From: Panonychus citri | Lineage: Eukaryota > Arthropoda > Arachnida > Trombidiformes > Tetranychidae | Direction of reading: 5' to 3' | Assembly (NCBI RefSeq): GCF_014898815.1 | Contig: NW_026515406.1 | Span: 2,170,001-2,234,000 of the forward strand | Length of the DNA stretch: 64,000 nt | Part shown: piece by piece, positions 61,028 through 64,000 of the stretch | Layout of the letters: every line of letters starts with the position of its first letter | Numbering within the stretch: the first letter of the stretch is position 1 | The notes under the pieces: generated by a model | What the model saw: the letters and a program-made list of their open reading frames with translations, nothing else | What the model was told of the DNA's origin: nothing | Databases searched by the model: none | Translations under genes and position numbers: made by a program

Positions 61028-63263
61028 TTGACCCTCAGTAAAAAGGCTAAATATTTATATACATTTTACCATTAGAAAATGTTCAATAGAAAATTGATTG
61101 AAAATGTTAATAGGAAACGGAAGTTGCAGTTCAATGATAAATTCAGTTAATAAATTGAATCGATTATCATCAACATAATCATAGAGTAAGAAACAAATTG
61201 AATTACAAATTTTACTTATTTCCAATTTTCAAGAGAGAAAAAGTGACCACTTACCTTTCTGATTAATTCACCAACCATCCCATTCCAACCTGCCTCCGAT
61301 TTAGGATCAATTCCACCGTATTTTTTATCCTTAACAATTTGTAACGTATAATTGATTCCCATTTTTTCACTAATCAAATCAGCTAAATCTTTACAATAAC
61401 CTTCAAACATTTCGTTTCCCTCATAAGAGACTCCCTTTTCCGCTTTCCTGACCATTAGGTAAGGTTCCTCCTAAAAGAGAAGACACAAAAAAAAGAAGTG
61501 ACCTTTTATTAGAACCCGATAACCCTCAATATAACCCGAATACTTATTGAAACACTTACCAATATACTCGTAACAATATAAGTCTTATTAACAGCTACTT
61601 GATCTTTGGGTATCCGTTGGTACTTAGTTGGTATTAAGTTGACACTTCTGGACGGAGTCCAATCAGCAATCTAATATTTATTGATATTTGTGTAAGTAGA
61701 GACCAATGGTCAGATAATAATGTTTGGAAAGGTATTATGACTATTATGATGTGTTCAAGAGTAAATATCAGACATGATTAGTAAATTATGTTCATTATCA
61801 AATGGACAGACCATTAAGTTCATTTTATCAAATTGTTAATCACAACAAGATGATGAGTCTGATGAAAGTATTAATATAATAATAATAAATGAATGGAGGA
61901 AAATATCAAATGGCAGAAATATAATTCCCATTGGTGATTATTATCATTGCTATCATATGATTTGGACATTGTGGTTCTGTCCAAATGGTCAATTCTCAAT
62001 GATAAAGGAGGAAATATCTAAAGTTATCATTGCAATAGTATTATTATCATGATGGATATTATCAAGCAACATCATCATCTTCATGACTATGATGAAATGT
62101 TCATGGGTTTTGACAGTTGATTATGAATGATGAGACGATGATGTAGATAATTTTGATGAGAAAGTTACTGTTTAACTTAAGGATGTAGTTGACATTTAGA
62201 TATAATTGGAATGGTAAATTTGAAATGGAATCCATGATAATTTCCAATTCCTAATTTATATCATCTCATGTTCACTGATTACCATGTTTCTTACCTTTGT
62301 CATGACACTGTTGATTGTCATACGAACAATGTCAATCTTGAAGTTGTTACGAAAACCATTTTCATCGAATGACAAATTACCAGTTAATCCCGTTATATTT
62401 GTCTAGTAAAAAAATTGAACAAGCGGCCAAATTAAGAAGGTGAACTTTTTATTATCATGATTATTCTGACCTTTTGCATGTATCGAGCTATTTCTTTACC
62501 GTGTTCCCATGGGATTAGTGGTTGCATTTTACAATCGATTCCCCTTGACCCATTATTGTAAACTTGACCACGGCGAAAATTGTTACGAAAAATATCAGGC
62601 TTTTTACGAAGTAAACGGTTCAAAGTGTCCAAAATAACTCGAGTCCCATCGAGCATCAACGCAGAATCGACCTGTGTATACAAGTGGAAGGAAAATGAAA
62701 AAATTAGTCCAAAACTAGGCTGGAACAGTTTTCGAAAATTAAATTGACGCAACCTACAGATAAACTGCCCTCGTCATCGATTGACTTATTGACCAGTCCC
62801 AAGAGTTTGATACTTTGAAAGAAACGTTTATACTCATCACCGTAAGTTTGGAGGATCCGGAAACCGGTAATATTAACTGCACCAAATTCGAGTACATGTT
62901 TATTGAAAAAATCGTCCATAACCTTAAGAGAGGTCAGAATGAGAAACAAAAGAAAAAAAATTTCAAAATTTTCGAAAATCCAACCTCGTGCTACCTTCTT
63001 ATTGTCACTTACAAGACTCGTTAATAAAAAGTGAAAATTTCTTCTTCCCATGTAAATATCTCTCACATGGGTGACAATAATATCTTTAGCGGTCATCGCA
63101 TCACAGTCCAGTACAACGTACTTCCGGGATTCAGGGTCAGCCATCTCAATAGAGGCCAGAAAGGCGTGAGCATCAGTAGCATTATGAATTCGTTTAACTG
63201 CCCTTAGCTCAAGGGTATAATTTTCATTGATTAAACTCAATATTTGTTGTAATTTAACTAAAC
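38639..63263 (-). CDS. AMPA-type ionotropic glutamate receptor subunit, twelve exons, both ends incomplete
   Basis: Exons, 5' to 3' on the minus strand: 63013-63263, 62758-62922, 62471-62671, 62295-62402, 61560-61670, 61255-61470, 60471-60826, 58769-58967, 40344-40588, 40167-40275, 39691-39828, 38639-38707. All junctions are GT..AG and keep the frame. The protein covers the second half of the N-terminal domain, ligand-binding lobe S1, TM1, the pore loop, TM3 with SYTANLAAFLTVERM, lobe S2 and TM4. Blocks such as PFMSLGISIMIKKP, RFSPHEW and KPCDTMKVG place it with AMPA rather than kainate subunits. The pore carries Gln at the Q/R site (MQQ), predicting calcium permeability when unedited. The start lies beyond 64000; the cytoplasmic tail after GAPYFER was not found. 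Exons 8 and 9 are separated by an 18.2 kb intron full of mobile DNA. Confidence 0.92.
38708..39690. other. Glutamate receptor intron with (GA)n tract
   Basis: No exon seen. Contains TC-rich DNA near 38944-38966 and a (GA)n microsatellite at 39443-39469. Confidence 0.7.
39691..39828 (-). CDS. Glutamate receptor exon: TM4
   Basis: Acceptor TTGTAAAAG, donor GTGAGT; 46 codons. Contains LTLGNVAGCFYILIGGLLLA and the AFVEFYW block that ends TM4. Confidence 0.9.
39829..40166. other. Glutamate receptor intron
   Basis: 338 bp between the end-of-S2 exon and the TM4 exon; nothing else seen. Confidence 0.7.
40167..40275 (-). CDS. Glutamate receptor exon: end of S2
   Basis: Acceptor CTTTTCTAG, donor GTGAGT. 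Encodes LEILALKENGDL, NKWWYDRSEC with the partner disulfide Cys, and the S2-TM4 linker. Confidence 0.9.
40344..40588 (-). CDS. Glutamate receptor exon: ligand-binding lobe S2
   Basis: Acceptor TTTGTCTAG, donor GTATTT. Encodes RSKIAVYVRMW, GKYAFLIEST with the ligand-binding Glu, and KPCDTMKVGRNLD with a conserved disulfide Cys. Phase 0 in, phase 2 out, matching its partners on both sides despite the 18.2 kb intron. Confidence 0.92.
40589..42120. other. Left part of the 18.2 kb glutamate receptor intron
   Basis: AT-rich intronic DNA with short ATC and CT repeats and no recognised exon. Ends at the TAAAAA target duplication of the IAP-bearing element. Confidence 0.6.
42115..43288 (+). mobile_element. 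1.16 kb inverted-terminal-repeat element carrying an IAP pseudogene
   Basis: The element proper is 42121-43282. Its ends are inverted copies beginning AGTAGTAATAAAACTG; about 40 bases match perfectly and the next ~15 with a few differences (arms ~42121-42172 and ~43229-43282). It is flanked by TAAAAA on both sides (42115-42120 and 43283-43288), a 6 bp apparent target duplication. In AT-rich DNA that duplication alone is weak, but it abuts the repeats exactly. No transposase is encoded, so it would be non-autonomous. The cargo is a spliced IAP-like gene. Superfamily not assigned. Confidence 0.75.
42425..43098 (+). pseudogene. Inhibitor-of-apoptosis-like BIR + RING pseudogene
   Basis: Exon 1 is open from 42425 (possible acceptor CTTTCTAG at 42446) to the donor at 42627; intron 42627-42700 (74 bp, GTAATT..AACAATAG); exon 2 from 42701. 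The BIR half reads ETFTRWPLGHS, MAEAGFIHNG, ICFHCG, DPWIEH and SPLCAYIYL, including the Cys-Cys-His-Cys zinc ligands. The RING half has CKVC, SPCDH and CPLC. Two lesions: a TGA at 43012-43014 between RING ligands, after which the frame continues to a TAA at 43096-43098, and a Gly where the Cys before FQC should be. No start Met is visible, so a 5' exon is missing. IAPs block caspases via BIR and ubiquitylate via RING; this copy should not do the latter. Confidence 0.8.
43289..43868. other. Intron DNA between IAP element and decayed frame
   Basis: No intact gene. A minus-strand frame at 43721-43903 overlaps the end of the decayed frame at 43869-44336 in another phase and may be its frameshifted continuation. 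Confidence 0.45.
43869..44336 (-). pseudogene. Decayed unknown reading frame, interrupted by the LTR element
   Basis: Read leftwards from 44336, one phase stays coding-like for 155 codons with two internal stops (a TAA in the upper half and a TGA near 44086), then may shift phase near 43900. Recognisable stretches include SEVITIFGNMFDQK, YRPTTYRRHYGCITVDVL, MSVDRGLHYKVYTKK and GIVLPEVVVERIIQ. I do not recognise the family. The LTR element inserted at its 5' side (CTTG duplication), so upstream parts should lie to the right of 55910, where only short open pieces remain. Confidence 0.4.
44337..44844 (+). repeat. 5' LTR (508 bp)
   Basis: Starts TGTAACG, ends CGTTACA. Contains a TATA box (44592-44598), an initiator-like TTCACTT 30 bases later (44622-44628) and AATAAA (44759-44764), giving a plausible U3-R-U5 arrangement with R from about 44625 to about 44785. 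Confidence 0.95.
44592..44628 (+). promoter_or_regulatory. LTR core promoter (TATA + initiator)
   Basis: TATAAAA at 44592, TTCACTT at 44622; the likely +1 A (44625) is 33 nt from the first T of TATA. The TATA box sits in the loop of the palindrome AATCTTGT..ACAAGATT. The first ATG downstream of +1 is the gag-pol start. Confidence 0.7.
44847..44864 (+). other. Primer binding site, tRNA-Leu
   Basis: TGGTGGCAGCGGTGGGAT, two bases after the LTR. Its complement ends CACCGCTGCCACCA, as expected for the 3' end of a leucine tRNA with CCA. Confidence 0.75.
44881..49944 (+). CDS. Gag-Pol polyprotein, single frame, 1687 residues
   Basis: ATG at 44881 is the first ATG after the LTR start site. Domains in order: gag capsid-like region (residues ~25-200), one CCHC zinc knuckle (C262 to C275), Gln-rich spacer, aspartic protease with DTGS (Asp 398), reverse transcriptase with YLDD (828-831), RNase H with RTDASG (Asp 977), integrase with HHCC zinc motif from His 1189, catalytic triad Asp 1259, Asp 1318, Glu 1354 (58 and 35 residues between, the classic DDE spacing), and a GPY/F-like module (HGPYVII, ~1493). 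A ~150-residue polar tail follows. There is no stop or frameshift between gag and pol, unlike many Ty3/gypsy elements. All catalytic residues are present, so the enzyme set looks intact. Confidence 0.95.
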   Translation: MSETNQLAFSVEDFTRTLNRSLQTPIQIHPFAGAPFNNVHEWLSTFENQTTQANWSDDDRFNKISCFLVPDIQLWLEDIKKNENRNVRDWQTFKQVLIQCFPPREHQDYKFLLYNTRQGMNEDPVAYCNKMYTYALKTKTPFSEFLNVCMNGLNITISYEIKDRYNILDHVELITRIRRAEKEAELRKRGSELSQNKFPSYHDVQCLPTITPITVPPINKEVTSPQQTNEAQIAQLIKLVETMTNLQMSQISKSRDRTQITCLYCKKIGHIARDCRMKMRDQRSRNRGPNQYYQNNEHQQSQANVGPQQQQQQQPTPPQQQQLPSQTQASQIQNSNLQTYCTTTNDLPQKINKIIDDLPSSFTGVSLNPENLSETKLTGPLIQVNARLNGYPVEGVIDTGSQITLVTKNIADKLKTPMETYVGPSISGVASTNVNPIGQFDYELGLEVDNIIRTVNATVVIVESLPANIQLLIGQNVNTSIGILVDPRGQLILKDLDGSLYLKKNLVVPPRTRVLTTATASNKRYLPKGIYMVSTNDSTFTKNNVSVANTIVNIEGGEAIVQLCNFTSSTVNLTCGTTIGNFESKHPEDIIEMSEEEKENNKGIKAQQNVKKDATLTEEMNFLDGKVKIGKQLSDDERNILVTLLKDYREAFALKPEEVGLTNKFVHEIDTGNHKPISVAPYRVSPEKRKVTNQLVQELVDTSIIKPSCSPWASPIVLVKKKTGDWRFCIDYRKLNSITKKDHYPLPNINDALDYLCGANIFTSLDLKSGYYQIGIKEEDKEKTAFTIMDGLYQFDVMPFGLTNAPATFQRCMDVVLSGLKYNSCLVYLDDVLIFNKNFDEHIQSLRQVLDRIINAGLKLNPSKSMFAIPEVTYLGYKITKDGQYPEDSKIEAVKNFPIPKCVKDVKSFVAFCGYYRKFIKNFATIAKPLTHLTKQDVPFQWNQPQQDAFNTLRDAMVNAPVLAHYQSDLPIEVRTDASGTGVGAALLQKHGENWRPVAFASRQMNTHELNYPISEKECLAIIFAIEKFKIYLDQKTFKVVTDHCALSFLQSKRKLPPRLTRWALLLQEFDMIIEYKSGKHHADVDCLSRYPTGQPEETSDYEDRVHAFTVQLELNLDTFKMEQSKDNFCTSMIENIKNHDSLSNKRKKKLEKFIIKDELLYRKVWKEQQVLNLLVVPKTLRKEICRIHHDSVYAGHQGIIKTYEKIRSAYYWSGMTSYINNYVSTCFLCQTKKHPRERETGLLKPLIATYPFERVHIDILGPLNKAHGKKYIIAAVDSFTKYMETAAIASPSAQNTAKFIKQQIFCRHGAPTFLVSDNGTNFTSKLIKELTEEHHIKHCFTTPYHPQSNGQVERVNSNLASMLSMYVNEYHNDWDEYLPYVTFAYNISTHASTKMSPFELLYGRKALTPDETNVPIDTPTYSEEERVKFIKDTWPKLREFVFNNMEESRSKNLDDYNSKHKDKEFEIGDLVLVYYPNPTTTGLVKKLLHKYHGPYVIIEKPSHLVYVVQEIGSNKRQTVNIQRLKHYRLRTENIDQLQNTTPITIRPNLTFNLDHTTINQDVSQSTNDSWHDTQDFAETRNGPTCSTPANNRTFTVENPKRIIFDNSFSTNSTTDHDSSIDSNCPVCQERSQEVTTPKEKTIPLSKRVRFVDEFTEEEPSPRRKIQRDPDFSPPKSTARKYQTEKE
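49965..51506 (+). CDS. Envelope-like glycoprotein of the LTR element
   Basis: The frame overlaps the end of pol in another phase and is open from 49869; no ATG precedes the hydrophobic leader (the first codons used here start at TTG 49965). Features: signal-peptide-like leader, several Cys and N-glycosylation sites, a basic cleavage motif RPKR at residues 95-98 followed by a hydrophobic stretch resembling a fusion peptide, a heptad-like region, a membrane anchor near residues 447-470 and a short cytoplasmic tail. This is the layout of errantivirus Env proteins. An acceptor-like CTACAG at 49911-49916 suggests expression from a spliced message that brings its own start codon. Confidence 0.8.
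   Translation: MTGLLLTLACLVPLQTNADFNVMNPLLWQKSNKPVIDMEGEILSEISLVNTCPLLSKSLKLPEQKRKDFRDWCNNQYHESTTKTIVKYCDTRVMRPKREIILTASTLVFVGIAAFGIVKTFSDKTKKLESEIGNTKINMAKLESKVNEISAAIDKAIARINNNTIRIDELENSILPTILSATGIANYFTTLKIQLVDIFKEMQQSKVSPQMFNLLNISIEDEFRYPVELMTVQSCHFNTETSTLKFSIHGFRRNDNYMITEADPFWLKTKDNNCVYYVGPTYVLFHIKEKRVCDIQNRAIQKGPIVIDNNFKCKMNKSNSENSWKTSRCENSFNDLQIKTTSNGRYIYCFGYKITIADEEFDCPNWVFSFPKDVKLVINNETHEFFKLHFKYKSGFQQSDLDAINHYFSAGQVHTQLLEKLEFKNETFSIILSSNPTYLTSLIISILITLIIIIFLIYRYIYPKIQTIIRRYKTKSTKDDTKDPKEELPLNNLDTEQDSTEITTKKPVILFKF
51507..51645. other. Convergent 3' ends of env and the small antisense unit
   Basis: Contains an (ATC)n run at about 51544-51573 and the end of both transcription units; no gene called. 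Confidence 0.6.
51677..51907 (-). CDS. Small antisense frame inside the LTR element, 76 residues, unknown
   Basis: ATG at 51907 to TGA at 51677. The peptide is Cys-, Trp- and Tyr-rich and looks globular (blocks MELCLGKRTCSYWF, GINWVSFSWSRGGYEAVV, YEKFYVRLICQSY), not repeat-derived. A polyadenylation signal AATAAA lies 26 bases downstream (51651-51646). Upstream, the phase is open back to a TAA next to the splice acceptor at 51942. It sits in the second exon of a predicted TATA-driven antisense transcript, but in a different phase from that transcript's first ATG. So it would need internal initiation, or this copy carries an indel. Function unknown. Confidence 0.4.
   Translation of the reverse strand: MELCLGKRTCSYWFALAKMDGINWVSFSWSRGGYEAVVDYLNSIEGVEVYEKFYVRLICQSYACGVIYTANTVKSW
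51793..52018 (-). CDS. Spliced short frame from first ATG of the small antisense transcript, 50 residues
   Basis: From the predicted start site (52097) the first ATG is 52018-52016; one further base precedes a GTAAGT donor (52014). The acceptor CTTATCTAG lies at 51942 and coding resumes at 51941, giving 50 codons to TAG 51795-51793 (blocks IRLLISTLEWNSVWEK and LLLRKWTELTG). It overlaps the longer 76-codon frame in another phase; only one of the two is likely to be the selected product. Confidence 0.35.
52095..52130 (-). promoter_or_regulatory. Antisense core promoter inside the LTR element
   Basis: On the minus strand GGTATAAAAGG has its first TATA T at 52130, and TTATCATTA puts an initiator A at 52097, again 33 nt away as in the LTR promoter. 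Drives transcription leftwards into the small antisense unit. Confidence 0.5.
52131..52801. other. AT-rich stretch between the two antisense units
   Basis: Contains a short minus-strand frame (52505-52735) without recognisable features. If the larger antisense gene is spliced at its GTGAGT donor (52809), this would be its intron, with a 14 bp candidate exon at 52015-52028. Confidence 0.4.
52802..54248 (-). CDS. Antisense secreted protein with AT-hook, carried by the LTR element (two exons, 392 residues)
   Basis: Exon 1 54194-54248 encodes an 18-residue hydrophobic leader (MRILMMVTFSILVFGFVS); donor GTGAGTG at 54193; acceptor TTTTTGCAG at 53926; exon 2 53925-52802 ends TAA. The junction creates an ..FVSA-DEV signal-cleavage-like site. 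Then follow a Ser/Thr/Asp-rich region, an imperfect Gly-Asn-Asp octapeptide repeat (DNA 53545-53700), a basic block RRKRKKSRKERR, a conserved-looking domain with CIYC.. H.. C spacing (possible zinc ligands), and near the C-terminus KRGRPRKS, the core of an AT-hook. A GTGAGTAA donor right before the stop (52809) offers an alternative C-terminus. I do not recognise the family. Signal peptide plus nuclear-type motifs is contradictory and worth testing. Confidence 0.7.
53545..53700 (-). repeat. Imperfect tandem repeat coding for Gly/Asn/Asp-rich region
   Basis: CCATTACCATCACCATTA-type units repeated on the plus strand, read on the minus strand as GDGNNGGN-like octapeptides. Likely to vary in copy number between element copies. 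Confidence 0.8.
53926..54193 (-). other. Intron of the antisense gene
   Basis: 268 bp, GTGAGTG..TTTTTGCAG, phase 1, separating the signal peptide from the mature protein. An intron read only on the minus strand shows that the antisense gene was not fixed as processed cDNA of the genomic sense transcript. Confidence 0.65.
54249..54533. other. Divergent promoter region between antisense gene and second gag gene
   Basis: 285 bp between the antisense start codon and the TATA box of the second gag-like gene. An AT-rich TATATATT lies at ~54341 on the minus strand, but no initiator at the 33 nt spacing was found for the antisense gene. Confidence 0.4.
54534..54570 (+). promoter_or_regulatory. Internal sense promoter for the second gag-like gene
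   Basis: TATAAAA at 54534 and TTCACTT at 54564-54570, the same 30 base offset and the same initiator heptamer as in the LTR. The shared CAGTGAA word lies between. The first ATG after the predicted start (54567) is the start codon at 54703. Confidence 0.6.
54703..55368 (+). CDS. Second, diverged Gag-like protein of the LTR element, 221 residues
   Basis: ATG 54703 to TGA 55368. The N-terminal half aligns with the element's own Gag (P-x-F-x-G, a WLSDYEQ block against WLSTFEN, GWSDQDRLIKFSEFL against NWSDDDRFNKISCFL, NWQEAKERL against DWQTFKQVL), but identity is low and much of the following helical region is missing. One CCHC zinc knuckle spans C164-C177 (CYFCNKPGHIRQNC), followed by a Ser-rich basic tail. 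It lacks protease and polymerase. It could co-assemble with or interfere with Gag, chaperone RNA or package an accessory transcript; these are guesses. Own promoter upstream; ends 36 bases before the 3' LTR. Confidence 0.8.
   Translation: MSLSKMISVNVHVPLFDGFEPSVKDWLSDYEQITTIIGWSDQDRLIKFSEFLTGVAKLLFKEEYSGNDNFPHNWQEAKERLAKDFTPNIYNQDKKKELLNKPKSPFLTSPDEICHKIMKSQQENGTSGYVTIDIILDIASTLVENARHLSRLQSKEPTERKLICYFCNKPGHIRQNCQKLKRERKFAVRSPTCDSSSSSNWRSTSSETKIHKDPRLCKNSN
55392..55403 (+). other. Polypurine tract
   Basis: AGTCGGGGGACA directly before the 3' LTR; the G-run immediately upstream of the LTR is the expected plus-strand primer. Confidence 0.6.
55404..55910 (+). repeat. 3' LTR (507 bp)
   Basis: Near-identical to the 5' LTR; the differences I see lie around GTTTAGACTCCTGAT (5' copy: GTTTGTGACTCCCGAT). 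TATA box at 55658-55664. Confidence 0.95.
55975..56244 (+). pseudogene. Fragment resembling a retrotransposon ORF1/coiled-coil region
   Basis: Open for 89 codons to TAG 56242-56244, without a start Met near its left end. Contains SSLNDLSLCAKSSVDDKFEGI and SVLMNMNSILHMLVQDNIQL, an amphipathic heptad-like stretch of the kind seen in non-LTR ORF1 proteins. A shorter similar piece lies at 57085-57201. No family assigned. Confidence 0.3.
56351..56480. repeat. 54 bp near-perfect inverted repeat (hairpin)
   Basis: Arms 56351-56404 and 56427-56480 pair at 52 of 54 positions, with a 22 base loop that can itself pair partly (GAGGTTA..TAACTTC). Confidence 0.9.
56733..56806. repeat. 27 bp tandem repeat, ~2.7 copies
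   Basis: Unit made of a (CT)n run plus GAATCAATCGGTTT; two full and one partial copy. Confidence 0.85.
57085..57201 (+). pseudogene. Short ORF1-like fragment
   Basis: 38 codons ending at TAG 57199-57201, with the heptad-like LTEFIATVRDELVNRLNSL. Its start overlaps the right end of the putative 872 bp element. Too short for a family call. Confidence 0.25.
57598..57716. repeat. GC-rich palindromic repeat, copy 2 of the 33.6 kb repeat
   Basis: Arms 57598-57625 and 57669-57698 pair around AGTGTTTCCGGAAG / CTTCCGGAAACACT. The right part (57659-57716) matches 33576-33632. Ends TTTTTTACTACT, similar to the termini of the IAP element. Confidence 0.65.
57717..58768. other. Right part of the 18.2 kb glutamate receptor intron
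   Basis: AT-rich, no exon recognised; ends at the donor of the TM3 exon (minus strand). Confidence 0.6.
58769..58967 (-). CDS. Glutamate receptor exon: TM3 gate and start of S2
   Basis: Acceptor ACCCTTAG, donor GTAATT. Encodes GRIVGGAWWFFTL and the gating motif SYTANLAAF, then S2 up to RDSSTQEFFK. The glutamate-binding GST tripeptide of AMPA receptors is SST here. Confidence 0.93.
58968..60470. other. Glutamate receptor intron (1.5 kb)
   Basis: No other gene seen; the only longer frames are unsupported. Confidence 0.7.
60471..60826 (-). CDS. Glutamate receptor exon: S1 part 2, TM1 and pore loop
   Basis: Acceptor TACATGCAG, donor GTGGGT. Encodes DMAIAPLTITSARERVIDF with the glutamate-binding Arg, TM1 (IWMCIILSYIGVSVVLFLV), RFSPHEW, and the re-entrant pore loop with MQQ. 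After the pore it reads SCDVCPR where AMPA subunits usually have GCDISPR. Ends in phase 2. Confidence 0.93.
60959..61025. repeat. (TC)n microsatellite, 67 bp
   Basis: Longest simple repeat in the window, about 33 perfect units, inside the glutamate receptor intron between the two S1 exons (60827-61254). Confidence 0.97.
61255..61470 (-). CDS. Glutamate receptor exon: ligand-binding lobe S1, part 1
   Basis: Acceptor TCTTTTAG, donor GTAAGT; 72 codons. Contains EEPYLM, FEGYCKDLADLI and GWNGMVGELI, standard S1 landmarks. Confidence 0.92.
61560..61670 (-). CDS. Glutamate receptor exon: linker into S1
   Basis: Acceptor AATATTAG, donor GTAAGT; 37 codons. Contains IADWTPSR and the start of the ligand-binding core (YIVTSIL). 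Confidence 0.88.
61671..62294. other. Glutamate receptor intron
   Basis: 624 bp of AT-rich DNA, nothing else seen. Confidence 0.7.
62295..62402 (-). CDS. Glutamate receptor exon: end of N-terminal domain
   Basis: Acceptor TTTACTAG, donor GTAAGA; 36 codons. Encodes the GLTGNLSFDENGFRNNF signature found at the end of the N-terminal domain in this family. Confidence 0.9.
62471..62671 (-). CDS. Glutamate receptor exon: N-terminal domain, part 3
   Basis: Acceptor ATACACAG, donor GTCAGA. 67 codons, from VDSALMLDGTRV to IARYMQK, including the conserved Cys of GSRGIDC and the LIPWEHGK block. Confidence 0.88.
62758..62922 (-). CDS. Glutamate receptor exon: N-terminal domain, part 2
   Basis: Acceptor CTCTTAAG, donor GTAGGT. 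Encodes VMDDFF.. EFGAVNITGFRIL, a block conserved in arthropod AMPA-type subunits, and ends after a Ser-rich loop. Confidence 0.88.
63013..63263 (-). CDS. Glutamate receptor exon: N-terminal domain, part 1
   Basis: Acceptor ATTAAATAG, donor GTAAGT. Encodes LQQILSLINENYTLELRAV and the KYVVLDCD.. HVRDIYMGRRNFHFLLTSL block of the bilobed N-terminal domain. Starts in phase 2, so an upstream exon exists outside the window. Confidence 0.88.
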
Positions 63264-64000
63264 CTATTTAATCAGAAAAAGACAACACAATTAACAAGAA
63301 CAATTAAAACAGCAAAATATGAGAAACAAAAATGAAAAGAGTTTCTATTAATTAGATTACTATTACAATTTACTAAACTTTATCCTCATGGTTTTATTCA
63401 ACTTCCTGTTTCATGTTCATTTATACGACCCAATGTTCATTATACTTTTCTCACTTTATTTAATAATTTCAATATAATCTTTATCATCATTAAAAAGAGT
63501 TGCTACTTAATAATATAAACACCAAAACCTGGAATGGAATACAATGTTCTTTTCACCATGAACTCAGGGGGGAAGGAAAAGTTCTGGAAACTCTGAGAGA
63601 GGGATTGATAATGATAAATATTATATTTACTTTCATGAATTCCATGTGAACTTTTTTCCCTTCCTTCATCTTATTAACATCAACTCTCATTTGGTTCAAT
63701 TTTTTTCTGCTTATTCAGTGAAACTATTTAATGTTATGATAATATCACCATTGAATTGTTGATTATTTAACTTAAATTATGATTCTTGATACGAATCAGG
63801 AAATGGCTTTGGTTATTTCAATTTGAGTTAATAAAGTTAATTATTGAAATATTAATAGTTCCATCATGAAACTGATTCAAGTTTAAACATTTTTCTTATC
63901 AATTATACATCAATGCAAATGATTGATTACCGTGATTAAGTAATAATTGATTAACTCAATCATCTGGATCAAGTATTCAGTTAATTTCAATTGATGAGAA
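63264..64000. other. Glutamate receptor intron or 5' region to window edge
   Basis: No exon recognised; the preceding exon of the receptor must lie here unseen or beyond the window. Confidence 0.5.

Noticed and set aside
1..64000. tRNA, rRNA, CRISPR arrays, bacterial operons
   Set aside because: No cloverleaf with B-box-like GGTTCGAATCC was seen, no direct repeat-spacer array, and gene structure is clearly eukaryotic.

Overview
The window is AT-rich animal DNA with small spliced introns (GT..AG, mostly 50-900 bp), TATA boxes and long gene-poor spacers full of (GA)n/(TC)n and (ATC)n simple repeats. The gene set (D2-like amine receptor, insect-type gustatory receptors, Beaten-path-like immunoglobulin gene, AMPA-type glutamate receptor) says arthropod. 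The compact exons and gustatory receptor tandem would fit a chelicerate such as a mite, but that is inference. No prokaryotic signal, tRNA, rRNA or CRISPR was seen.

Layout. 1-1846: a broken gene whose best-preserved part resembles the DEDDh exonuclease fold (REX4/ISG20 type) without its catalytic residues, followed by ~900 bp studded with short palindromes and a (TTCA)n tract. 5036-5845 (minus): first coding exon of a D2-like receptor. 8998-11936 (plus): two tandem gustatory receptor genes; the second carries a frameshift. 12548-17881 (minus): five exons of a Beat-family gene. 17.9-38.0 kb: no convincing gene except one orphan terminal exon (38008-38198, plus). 38639-63263 (minus): twelve exons of an AMPA-type ionotropic glutamate receptor, covering most of the protein from mid N-terminal domain to just after TM4.

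One 18.2 kb intron of the glutamate receptor (40589-58768) is a landing pad for mobile DNA. It holds a 1.16 kb element with inverted termini and a decayed IAP (BIR + RING) gene, a decayed unknown reading frame, an 11.57 kb LTR element, fragments resembling retrotransposon ORF1, a 54 bp near-perfect hairpin, and a GC-rich palindrome with a relative at 33.6 kb.

The LTR element (44337-55910) is the most unusual object. It has near-identical 508/507 bp LTRs, a CTTG target duplication, a tRNA-Leu primer site, one uninterrupted gag-pol frame and an env frame, so it is an env-bearing Ty3/gypsy element. Between env and the 3' LTR lie about 3.9 kb of extra genes: an antisense spliced gene for a protein with a signal peptide, a Gly/Asn/Asp repeat, a Cys cluster and an AT-hook; a second small antisense unit with its own TATA box; and a second, diverged gag-like gene in sense orientation with its own TATA box. 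The LTR promoter, the second-gag promoter and the small antisense promoter all place a TCA initiator exactly 33 nt from the first T of TATA. I read this as an element with a private accessory-gene module; function is not known.
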